Origin: Inonotus obliquus
Lineage: Eukaryota > Basidiomycota > Agaricomycetes > Hymenochaetales > Hymenochaetaceae
Assembly (NCBI GenBank): GCA_032164295.1
Contig: JAJHTX010000010.1
Location: forward strand, 806,001 to 870,000
Length of the DNA: 64,000 bases
Direction of reading: 5' to 3'
Of this stretch, positions 1 to 10,000 are shown in pieces; position 1 is the first letter of the stretch; each line of letters starts with the position of its first letter. Made by a program: the position numbers and the translations under genes. The notes under the pieces are model-generated. The model ran no database searches. It saw only the letters and a list, made by a program, of their open reading frames with translations, and was not told the origin of the DNA.

Positions 1-294
1 GGTACCACCAGGAACGTGTCGGTATCAATCAGCAGGGGTGCAGATCTCTCGTCCTGAGGACTTTTCATCCAGGGATACTATATGCTACGTTTTCATTGGT
101 ATCTTGTCCTCCCTAACCCTTTCTTGTTGTCCTCCTGATGGCGCTGCAATGTTCACTTTCCTTGTTACATTTTTCTTCAGACTTTTCTCTGTTTTGATCT
201 TTCTTTCTACTTTCTCCTTTTGGAATTATGAGCTAACTACGGTACAGTAGTATAAATATCTCCTCCTGTACGTAGTAGCTCTCCAGGTAATCTT

Positions 295-437
295 AGGAGC
301 TAGCCTCTAGCGTGAGGGCTCAGGTTTCCTCACCCCCTTCTCAGTCTCATCTCAGCTTCGTCTCAAGTTCTGTCCCAGTTTCGTCTCAAGTGAACCTCAG
401 GAGTTAGCCTCCCGTGCGAGGGCTCAGGTTTGCTTCC
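295..437. repeat. imperfect direct repeat of about 38 bp
   Basis: A block beginning AGGAGCTAGCCTC at 297 recurs, slightly diverged, as AGGAGTTAGCCTC near 399; both continue into GAGGGCTCAGGTTT. The intervening DNA is rich in TCTCAG/TCTCAAG. I see no gene in bases 1-900; this part looks like repeat-derived or promoter DNA. Confidence 0.5.
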
Positions 438-519
438 CAGTCCAGTCGACACCTTCATCTACCAGTCTCCCTCATTCTGTTTCTCGCTATACCACCCCGT
501 GCTAGCTGTTTCCTTGCAA

Positions 520-681
520 TACCGACCTGTACCGACGTTTTTCCCACAGTACCGACATTTTGTTATTCTTCGTATTTTGCACATCCACCTTTCGTTTCTG
601 TACTGAGCTTTTGTTCTACAACATTTCTGCACATACCGATCCCGTTCGTTCAAGTACCGACCTGTACCGACGTTTTTCCCA
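520..681. repeat. 27-bp exact direct repeat with TACCGAC motifs
   Basis: The 27-bp segment 520-546 is repeated exactly at 655-681. Both copies contain the internal pair ACCGACCTGT and ACCGACGTTT, and further TACCGA words occur nearby. GGTACC-containing words recur at about 880. It could be a degenerate minisatellite upstream of the gene that follows. No function can be assigned. Confidence 0.6.
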
Positions 682-965
682 TGGTACCGACCCTCTCGAT
701 TCCAGACAAGAACACATTCCCCCCGACATCTAGCTGATCCAGCACCCCTTTCTACCATTCCTTTGGCTCTCTTTACATCCCCCTTCTACAGACAACAAGT
801 ACCGTAAGCGTACTGGATAAGTACTGCCTCATTTGGCCCTCCCCGTATTCTTATACCATACACCCCTCGACCGGTACCTCCGGTACCGGCCGCGATCTTG
901 CACATTTACCGGGTCTGTTTTTCTTTTGACTGAGTACTTGGTCGCTCATTGCTGACATTGATTAG

Positions 966-2511
966 ATTGAGAGTGACGATGAAGAACTTCGATATGGCCA
1001 GAGTAGCGATGAGGGCTTCAGCGAAGCCGTTTCATCTCCAGAGTCTGGGAACAGCTCTGAGGAATCCAAGGGGAACGATGTACGTTGATGACTATCACGC
1101 AGTGAGTTTATTAACTGTTAATTTCTCAGGATATCGTTGAGAGTAGCTCTTCCGGCTCTGAGTACGAGTACGAGACTGTGGACTCGACCAAAGGTACAAT
1201 TCCCTCAAAACGGAATAAGCGAACAATAAGAAAACTGAGACAAGAAGTGAGGCTTCATTGCATTCAATAGGACTTTCTAACTTTCGGCAGAGTAGGAAGT
1301 TATTGTACAGGAAACTACTGAAGATAAATCCGGCGCGAGGCCGTATGCTGCACGTACGCAATATGTTGAGAAAGTGACAGGAAGTTGTAACGGCACAGAG
1401 GACCTACAGACAGCCGGCCCTCTTTCTTTCAACGACATGCAACCCACCGTCCTGGGACCCGAAGAAACGATAGGGATAGTCAACCCTAAGAAACCAAGAC
1501 TTGGGGCGCAACCTCAAGCGATCCAGAGCGTCGTCGCGGAGGTGTGGGAAGCGCTTGGGCACTACATATTGCAGTATGGCCTCCTCATGAAGGCCGAGGA
1601 TTGGAGCATAGCCATTAGCAACCTTGCTGTTGCCGCAGCTCGTAATCATGGCGAGCACAACTTGGCCATTGCGCTTCAGTGTATTCAAAGCGAATACTTT
1701 CAAGCCTTCTACAGGCTGGTGAGTGGGAGCCACTTACTATGTTCATTGCTAATCGATTGCATGAAGGCCTCGGAACGTATAAGCACCATACGAGGGACGA
1801 TGAAAGATGCCATCAGACCCGCCTTGCGTGAGTATAACCTCCCCGGTGATCGCACATCGGCAAGACGCGATGTTACTGCTCTTACGGCTAGTCGAACATA
1901 TATTTATGTTGATCCGGCCAAGGTTAGTGTCCGAATATTATTCAGTAGTGTGGCATTGATGTGTTTCTTACCAGCCTAGGCGGAACGAAGCTTACAAGCA
2001 CCCAGCGATCATATCTGCCCTACGTATCCTCCTTTACGAGCGCATTAAGCCTGCAAAAGCCTCTATTGTTAAGACCCAGCCCTCGATTTTCAACCCGGCG
2101 CAAGACATCCCCAACGAGAAGGAGATTCCGACAGTGTTTCTCGCCAGTGCAGCAACTCTAGTAATGCTCTGCTTGCTCTCAATATACACCTTTTCTTACT
2201 AATTATTCTCCTTCGTCACAGGTCTTTTATGCACTAGATCGTATCGGACAAGACGATGGGGGGAAACAACCGGACATAACCGCTGATAAATACAGGATGG
2301 AGTATGCCTTCCACCACAAGAACATGACGAATCTCGAGCACAAGAAGGACTTTCGGCACAAGCTCCTTCATTCATTGTTTGTCGCTGTGGAAGAGTACGT
2401 CCCACTTCCTTATGTATTCAGCCTTCTTACACCTGTATTAGGCTCAACACCCAATCGGATGCTGAAGACGTCGATGCACTGCTGTGGGATACTGATGTCG
2501 AGAGTGGGTAG
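966..2511 (+). CDS. DUF6532-like fungal protein, 5' end unresolved
   Basis: Function is unknown. Exons by splice signals and frame: 966-1079, 1130-1246, 1296-1718, 1767-1922, 1975-2160, 2222-2394, 2442-2511 (stop TAG). Introns are 47-61 nt with GT...AG, and the phases join without a break. The N-terminal part is acidic and Ser/Glu-rich (ESDDEELRYGQSSDEGF), followed by a basic stretch and a helical domain. The core contains YKHPAIISALRILLYERI and IPTVFLASAATLVFYALDR, then a His-rich segment before a helical end. This resembles the DUF6532 domain expanded in Agaricomycetes, which is my recollection and not a search result. Base 966 follows a good acceptor, so at least one upstream exon with the start codon is missing; sequence to about 840 is open in one frame but I found no convincing ATG. 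The gene lies outside the NLR array and shares nothing visible with it. Confidence 0.55.
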
Positions 2512-2693
2512 AGGAGATGTAATGTATTATGTAATGGAATCGGTCCAGAACTGATACTTAGATAATGCTTCTGTTGGATTGTAATTGGTCGATGCGATTA
2601 TATATTAGGTGCATTTACACTATACAGAAGTGCCGGAATCTGTGGGAATACTATCTATGAAGCAATGGAATCTCGAAGAACGTGCTCAGAATT

Positions 2694-3324
2694 TTAAGAA
2701 CAAGGAAGAAAATAGAACGGGGACTTTGATATGGCTCGGAATAGAAATGCTTGGAATTGGCGGAAATTCCACAGAAATTCCGCCAATTCCAGGCATTCTT
2801 CGTCCTTCCGGGATCTGGGTTTTTCCTGATGTGCCTTCCTGTTGCCTATCATAGGATATACCCACTTGTAGAGCTGTTCGATAGCCTGATCCATTGTTGA
2901 GCATGGCCCAGTCCGAGGTAGATCAGTGTTTTTCTCGGTGTCTTTGTCCTCATATGAATACCAAAGATGGAATGTCCCATTCTCAACCCGCTGAACATGA
3001 AAGAGCTTATATTCTTTCTCTTTAGCATCTGAAGTGGTATGTTAGCCCCTATTCAAATCAGAAGAAACAGAGATGATGCAGACAAAGCTGTATTACTTTA
3101 TAATGCTTGTTATTCCCTAAGGCTTTTTTGTCTTGATCAGAAATTCCTTCGTATATTAGATCTTTCGCTTCCAGTATCAAACCACTGTCACTGACATGCT
3201 GATCAACTTTTCGGGATTCCCCCTGCATTGATGTCCTGGTTTGGGGCTGGGACGTCGATGCAGCAGCAGCGTTTCCCTTCTTTCCTCGTGGTCGTGTCAC
3301 ATTTCGGCTCGGTGATGGAGACAT
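2694..3324 (-). CDS. small protein with a WGR-like domain
   Basis: Two exons on the minus strand: 3324-3097 and 3005-2694, with a 91-nt intron (GTAATA ... ATAAG), giving about 179 residues. Residues 1-50 are a basic, low-complexity leader (MSPSPSRNVTRPRGKKGN). The rest resembles a WGR domain as in PARPs: a NNKHYK/LFHVQ strand, then TFHLWYSYEDKD, then GPCSTMDQAIEQLYKW. The usual Trp-Gly-Arg signature is not obvious and no PARP catalytic domain is present, so this would be a stand-alone or degenerate WGR protein. The acceptor choice is uncertain: a better branch point (CTAAC) points to an acceptor at about 3019 that breaks frame. The last codons run through a palindrome (2746-2797), so the C-terminus may be altered by an insertion. 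Confidence 0.4.
2746..2797. repeat. 20-bp-arm inverted repeat (hairpin/MITE-like)
   Basis: The arms 2746-2765 and 2778-2797 are reverse complements with one mismatch; the inner 13 bp (GGAATTGGCGGAA) match exactly around a 12-nt loop. It could form a strong hairpin. It lies at the 3' end of the WGR-like ORF and may be a foldback element or a minus-strand terminator-like structure. Confidence 0.7.
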
Positions 3325-4360
3325 TTTCTAATGAGGGTCGTTTTGTATTATCTCTCTCTCCAAGTTATTCTTCGGAATATTGACGTCTTGGAAAGCTACA
3401 GTTATCTATAGGTGAGTTACTTGGAGTGTTCGTTGTAATTGGAGGACGTGTACCTGGGCCAAAGGAGGGCGTTTATATGGCTTGTAGCTTGATGCAAAGT
3501 ATGGCAGCTACCAGCTAGGGAAAGTACATGTCAAACGTCTGTGACATATGCAAAATTACATAGATAACGTCCTTTGCGAGACGCTGGCTGAACGCCACCA
3601 GGTCCCTTGGGACTCTGGAGACTGATTTCCTGTTCCCTGAGCAAGGCTGAATACCGATTATATGAGAACTAGTACTCGGAAGTAGTGTCTACTGCTGATA
3701 ACCTTGAAGAACTGATGTTGCATAGTAGGCGAGCTGCATTTGGTACATTACAATATTGCTTTGCATCGGCAGCGAGACGTGACACTAGTACTGTGGCGAC
3801 ACAACTGGGTCATGCCATCACAGGTATGATTAGAGAATCGTTGTAGAAACAGCCTTACTCAGCATAATAGCCCGCTCGCCAACTCCCACGTCTGCGACAT
3901 TCTCGTTTGAACTTCTCCAGCTATACTGTAATTCTAATCACAGTCCTACAGTCGCATAACGCAGCTTGCGGTATTGTGAACGGATCAAGACCCAAGGCCC
4001 GGGAGCGGTGTTCACCTGGTGCGTCATTTTTTAACTCTTATTTTGACCGTTGTCCGCACTGGCTAATTCGAAATTCGTTGAGCTCTGACACTAGCTAAAC
4101 GACACGTCCAGATGTATTCCGTCGGCCCCTTCACTACCTCCCGCTCTCCCTGTGCGCTCATCATAGAAGCGCAAACCAGAGTACCAGTGACGGCAAAGGT
4201 CCAGCTGCAATGCAATTCGAAAGTCGATGTCTCATTGTTAGGAGAAATCCGCCGTAATGGCCTCCCCACCGCTACGTTCAAATACCTGCCCTTCCTTCAC
4301 TTACTGAAGTAGTGAAGCCATACCCGGGGAGGCCCTGATTCGGTCCTCATGCACCTACCA
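3325..4360. other. intergenic, no gene recognised
   Basis: Only short open frames without recognisable domains or consistent splice structure are present. The WGR-like gene starts at 3324, so the first few hundred bases may be its promoter. I see nothing else I can support. Confidence 0.5.
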
Positions 4361-4439
4361 TGAGTAATAGGCCTGAGACGAATAATCATGGCAGGCGTTC
4401 GTCCCTCCGTCATAGCTACCTGTCTTCGAGGCATACCTT

Positions 4440-4575
4440 AGCTGCAGCAGAGAGTTCGAGTGATGTGAGAGTCGAAGAGAAACAGGCGATGACTTCTGAA
4501 GATAGGGGTAGCGACTTTGACAGGATCGACACGATACCTTTTTGGGTGAATGTCGATCATTGCATCCTGTTTAGG
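4440..4575 (+). other. remnant of an NLR upstream/spacer region
   Basis: The block around 4459-4490 (GTGAGAGTCGAAGAGAAAC) matches a spacer motif also seen near 37665, 46735 and 55275. The block 4513-4563 (TTTGACAGGATCGACACGAT, then GTCGATCATTGC) matches the region 100-200 bp upstream of NLR copies 2 and 6 (31529 and 63503). It is therefore the left part of copy 1's own upstream region, cut off from the gene by the next segment, or a relic of an earlier array unit. Confidence 0.55.
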
Positions 4576-6975
4576 CCCGGCTATCACTCGCGACTGTTCT
4601 TGGGGAGTGGCAATCCCTATCAAAAAAATGACCGTTCTCACGGTCATTGCCGCGTTGTGCCGGAGCTCGCTTAAGCATAAGCGATGACCGGTTTTTGAGA
4701 GACACATTCGACTCCATGTAACCCTCCCACATCACAAAGATCACTAGTATTAAGTGTGTATATCATGTCTTTGATGTCTTTAGACCAATATCTTCAAAAA
4801 AGAAATCGACTTTTACTAAAATCCGCCGAGATATTGTATAGTTTTAGGTCATATCTAAGGAACTAGATAATTTCTTGAAAATGTTTTCTCAACAAAGTGA
4901 AGATAGTCATGAAACAATGCGATTCGTACATTTACATGGAAATCGTTGAGAAATTCAGTGAGTTCTGAGTGTTCGAAGAGTGCATTGAATCTCACCGAAT
5001 AAAGGAAAACTCTGTCACGTGACATTGCATTTGTATGGGTGCACGAACCAGCAAAAGAGCAATAATGCAAGAAAATATTGCAAAATGTCTGCAAGCACAA
5101 AATTCATTTGATAAATCAAGTAAATATACCATGGTACCTGTACAAGCTCCAAAAATGCCATCAATGATACTGCATAGTGCTTATCTTAGTCTTTCTCAGA
5201 GATGCATACAGTGACACCATCTACATCAAGGAATCAGTATAGCAAGCTTTAAAATACAGCAGATAGTATGCTTCTGATATATTCATATTAGAAAGTCACT
5301 GTGTATACAAATGAATAACCAGCAACATCACCAAAGACCTTGTTCAAGACCATGAGTACTGTTGACCGGTAATAATCTACAATAAAACATGCTATGTATG
5401 CTCATTTTTGTCTTAATTTGTCTAGTATCATATCAAGTGAATGTCTTTATTTAATTCTCTGGTATATTTCTCATAAAATGCTAATTATCTGGTCTCATGA
5501 AGGATTGGTACATTGAATCGAAAGGCGGTAAATATGGATCGCTGTTTCTTACCATATATGGTAGATGTTACAACTCCGCTTGAAAAAAAGGGGGCTCGCG
5601 CGGCACTTGGAGATTGCCACTCCCCACTGTTCTGCCACTCCACTGCCACTGTAACGTCACCCACTTCCTTAGATGCAACACCTCTTTAACGTCTCCACTT
5701 TAGCCTGAATCACCCCCGGAGGGATTTCGACTCCAGACCAATGATGAAATATTATTGCTAGTACTAGTGCTTTTGCTCCAGGTCAACGAGAAGGGGCGCT
5801 AAGATAGGAAGAAGATAGCGAGTGTATACGACCCAGTCTCAATCACCTGTGAGGTCAATAGTTCAGTACATATTTTACGACCTGTCTGACCTCTTTTTGT
5901 GTCTGTCTTTGTGGCAGAATGAACAAGGGTTCGCAGTCGTCTTCTTCGCAGCAAAGACACACGCGTCGCTCCCTTCTTCAGCTTTAGGAGCTCCTAAACC
6001 CACACCTTCATCTTCAATTCACTCACAGCATTCTCCAGTTCCAGTTATTTCTCGGTCTCAGTTGCAGTCCCAGTCGCATACAAGAAGGTCTCACAACTTG
6101 GAGGAAATGCTGTTGGAATTGCGAGAGGGTTGAGGGTGGTGTCCCCCGTCCAAACCGAGTACGTGATTCCTTTTCTTTCTATATCAGCCATTTTGACTTT
6201 GGGTCATTGGAGCTAACTTCAAACTGCAGCATATCCGGATAGCTTTGTCTCTGTAAACGGGGCGTCAAGTGACAAGCCATCTGCCCGTTCTTCACCGCCG
6301 CCTCCCACCAGATCAGAGTCTTGGCCTGCGTGGTCTTTGACTCCATAGAAGCAAGGCAAATTTAATTGCCAATAACAGTAAGGCCGTCGCAGGCATCTAG
6401 TGCTTCGACATCATCCACACCTACTACAGCGTTATCAAGGAGTACGGCCCCTACCACAAAACACAAAACAAAAGTTGACGTCTTATCATTTTTCTGGGGT
6501 GGCGGGAGCGACAGAACGACCTCATACCCTGTAAATTCAGCCTTCTCTGAGAATGTTGCGTCTCCGCAGTTAGGTTGAACTCCGTAAAACAAGCTGAAGG
6601 CTTATGGGTGCAACACACACGAGCTGCACAGCTTGTGAAAGCCCGTGCTCTCCTGTCTCGCAGTTTAGGACTTGCTCTACAGATTGATCCTAGGTGTCTC
6701 CTTACAAGCAGCCATTCTGTATCTGACGGCGACACTTTCAATCTCTCCATCATCATCCCCGCGCTGCTGGGTTACATTTACTATAGCTTACTAATTACTC
6801 TGCACATATTTACCTTTTTCTAATTTGAATCTATTCTTGCGTGGTCTGACGAATAGGTTGTCCTCGAAGATTGACAATGAACGTCTGAGCCGCATTACAT
6901 AATATTAGCTACTTCCACATTTTTAGTTCGGGAGGCACAACACGGAATCGTACTTTGCGGCAATATTTACCCAAG
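4576..6975. mobile_element. probable insertion in the promoter region of NLR copy 1
   Basis: Homology to the upstream regions of copies 2 and 6 stops at about 4563 and resumes at about 6979 (TAATAACAGCTCTGAACAGG), while in those copies the two parts are about 40-60 bp apart. The intervening 2.4 kb is AT-rich from 4740 to 5560. It contains a short hairpin (GACCGTTCTCACGGTC near 4631) and gene-like debris at 5822-6590. I found no terminal repeats or target-site duplication, so the element class is unknown; a deletion-plus-insertion event is equally possible. Confidence 0.45.
5822..6590 (+). pseudogene. Ser/Pro-rich gene fragments, unidentified
   Basis: Several exon-like stretches lie in succession: one ending SHNLEEMLLELREG at about 6130; one after the acceptor near 6230 (YPDSFVSVNGASSDKPSARS); and one from about 6366 (TVRPSQASSASTSSTPTTA, then VDVLSFFWGGGSD). 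Each has the low-complexity composition of fungal coding exons, but they end in different frames and I could not join them into one open frame. No domain is recognised. Lying inside the apparent insertion upstream of NLR copy 1, they may be fragments captured by a mobile element or a decayed neighbour gene. Confidence 0.3.
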
Positions 6976-7054
6976 CTGGTAATAACAGCTCTGAACAGGC
7001 GGACTCCTCGTGCATCACAATCATTGATGCACTGGAACATCTCTCTTCCCCACC

Positions 7055-10000
7055 ATGTCCGACCGAAAATACTACACCCTCCAAGGTTGTCTCCATCCTC
7101 TGCGCTACATTCCATCTGACCTTTTTTCTAGTCGTAAAACTCGAGGACGCTGCGAGAAGACCAAATAATACACCGAGCTATGTCCAAGTCACGATTGATA
7201 AGACCGTCCACAAGACTGGACCCATCGATGGCCAGGGAAAGTCCTCCTGGGCCAGTACGGTCACTTTGTGAGGCACTACTTGCTATTCGGTAGAAATTGC
7301 TTACGGTGGCACAGCTCGGATTTGGACACCGACGCTAACTTCAATATTCGCCTGAAGCAATTTAGAAAGGGCGCTCGTGATCGTGAAGTCGGGTCAATTG
7401 ATGTCAGCGCTCAGGAATTGCTGGACAAGGACGATGGTATGGTCCAAGTTCATTACCAGAATTCGTCTCATGTTCTTCGCTAGTACGACTAAAACTCACT
7501 CCTGCGACGGCCGGTGCCGTCCATATTCGACTCAAGACAGTGGATGCCTTCGGGCGGGCAGAGGCAGAATTAGCGAACGCCGAGCAGAGTGTAGGACAGA
7601 TCAGAACGCTAGGATCTGAATTCACTGTGGGCACGATTGGGTCTGTTATCAGTGCACTCGATGGATTGGTCACAGCCGTTGATGCGGTTGCAGAGGTATT
7701 CATCTCATCACCTACCGCCGATGTTTCTGAGGTTTACATCAGTCGATAGCTGCACTCGTTGTTCGATGTGTCGTGGAAAGCAACCTCGGCGTTGTACAAG
7801 GTATATTCCATCCTCTTTGTATACCGCTGCCTTCGACTGAAACTTCTGCAGCTCGTCTCCCGTCAATTCAAAACCGATGCTCAGCTTCAAGAAATGGTCA
7901 AATCGATGACGGACGCTTGTAATTTCTCGGAGAAGGCAAGGAATGTGAAAGACAGGACGGAGGAGCTGAATGTGATAATCAAGGAGTTGCTTAACGAGAC
8001 TGTGGAGTGTTGTCAATTTGTGCGGAAGTATGCCTCCCGCAGTTTTTTTGGTACGTCATATCTTGTCTCGCACCAGGACGGGCAATCAATTGTACTTCAA
8101 GGTCGAATGGCTCGATGGCAATGGAGTCAGACGATAGGAGACTACACGGGTCGGTTCAATGATCTTAGGGAAAGGCTAGACAAGGTCATTACTTTAACTA
8201 TCGCAAAGGGAGTCGATGCCGTCGAAGCGCGTCTTGCTTCACGGGAATTGTTGGAAGCGTTGATCGACCCCAGCAGAATGGACGCATCAGTATCCCGAAT
8301 ATCCAAACGCGCTCGATGCCTCAGTGGTACTCGAAAAGAATATCTGGATAATATCAGCACTAGACTATTATCAGACAAGGAGTGCAATACAGTCTGGCTG
8401 ACCGGCGCTGCTGGCTCTGGGAAGAGCACCATTGCCCTGACGATTCTGGATCGATGTGATGAAATGAAACTTCCGCCCGCATACTTGTTCTTCGAGCGTG
8501 GAAAGGACGACTGCGATTCGGTCATTCGAGCAATTGCTTACCGATTGGCGGCTCTCCACGAGACCATCAGGCCTCACATCGTCGAGGCTGTGGCCAAGAA
8601 TCCGAATATTAACGGAAAGTCACTGAAAGTTCAGTTCGAGAAGCTGTTACTGGAACCCCTTCGGATCGTGGCAGATCAGCTCAAGCACAACGTCTTCATC
8701 ATTCTCGATGCGCTGGATGAGAGCGGCACAGATAGGCAGAGGGAAGAATTCTTACGCCTGTTAAAGGATTTCGGGAAGCTTCCACCAAAGATCCGCCTAC
8801 TAATTACGAGTCGCCCGGAAAACGATATCATGGCAATACTCTCGTCAGCAAAGCATATCCATCAATTAAGACTAGAACACGAGTCGGATAGCAGCCGTAC
8901 CGATGTCTCTCGTTTCATCCGTGAGGAGATGGTGAAGGCTGTGGATGGACGAGCACCAAAGAATTGGGCATGGGGTGATGTCTTCCGAGTGCTTTCTGAT
9001 GCTGCAGATGGTCTCTTCATCTGGGCATCTACGGCGGTGAAAATGGTTCAAGGATCCCACAAGCCACGGCAGAAGCTAGGCAACCTCCTGGATAACATCG
9101 AATCTGTTGGTGGTGGGATTGATAATTTGTATTCGACGGTACTCGAGCAGAGTGGAATTCAGTGGCAGGATGATTCTGAAGGAGAAGTTGCGAGGATCCT
9201 TGGAGTGATTCTGTTTGCAAAGGAGGCAATGTCAGGTGCTGATATCGAGGCATTTCTTGGGCTGGAAGAAGATTCGGTGGATTCAGTCTTGAGCCATTTT
9301 CGCTCTGTGCTATCTTACGAGGCTGGGCAGCCTGTGCGCATTCACCATGCATCATTTGCCGACTACCTGATCGAGAGGTGCAGGGGCAAGCCGTGGAACG
9401 TAGATGAGGCGGATCTGAAGAAGACCATTACTGAACGGTGCTTTGACGTGATGAAGCAGGAGCTACGATTCAATATCTGCGACTTCCCATCATCGTTCAT
9501 CAAGAATGATGACGTGCCAGAACTCGCGGAGAAGGTGAAGAATAGGATTCGGCCGCACCTGGATTATGCCTGTCGTTTCTGGTCTGTCCATCTGTGCGAG
9601 CTGGCGGATGCTGCACTTCCGCTGGACAAAGTCGATACCTTCGCACACAAACATCTTCTGTACTGGCTCGAGGTCCTCAGTGTGAAGAAATATTTCAATC
9701 GCGTTGCTGGCAGTGCTCTGCGTGATGCTTGCGTTCGTGTCGCTGTCAGTTGTTCTTTTCATTCCGTATGTTTATCTGTTGACGCAATCTATGTAGTCAA
9801 TTCATACAGAGATTTCATCGTTCCTTTGGGCAACCTATAGGCTTGTTGTAATCTTTGCAGACCCGATCTCGCAGAGCGCTCCTCATATTTACCTTTCTGC
9901 CATATCTCTCTGGAAAGGGGAATCGCGTGTCGCAGATCATTACTCAACGGCACATCCAATTGTGCGCGTACAACGCTTTGGAAAGAAGATGCCGGCGACG

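Noticed and set aside
7741..7749. In-frame TAG in NLR copy 1 as evidence of a pseudogene
   Set aside because: It lies at the acceptor of intron 4; the intron is required by the frames of copies 2 and 5, and all exon phases close without it.
9745..9840. Separate NACHT-only and WD40-only genes, because the frames break between them
   Set aside because: A 52-53 nt GTCAGT...TAG intron at the same place in all five copies joins them in frame through the conserved PISQSAPHIYLSAISLW segment.
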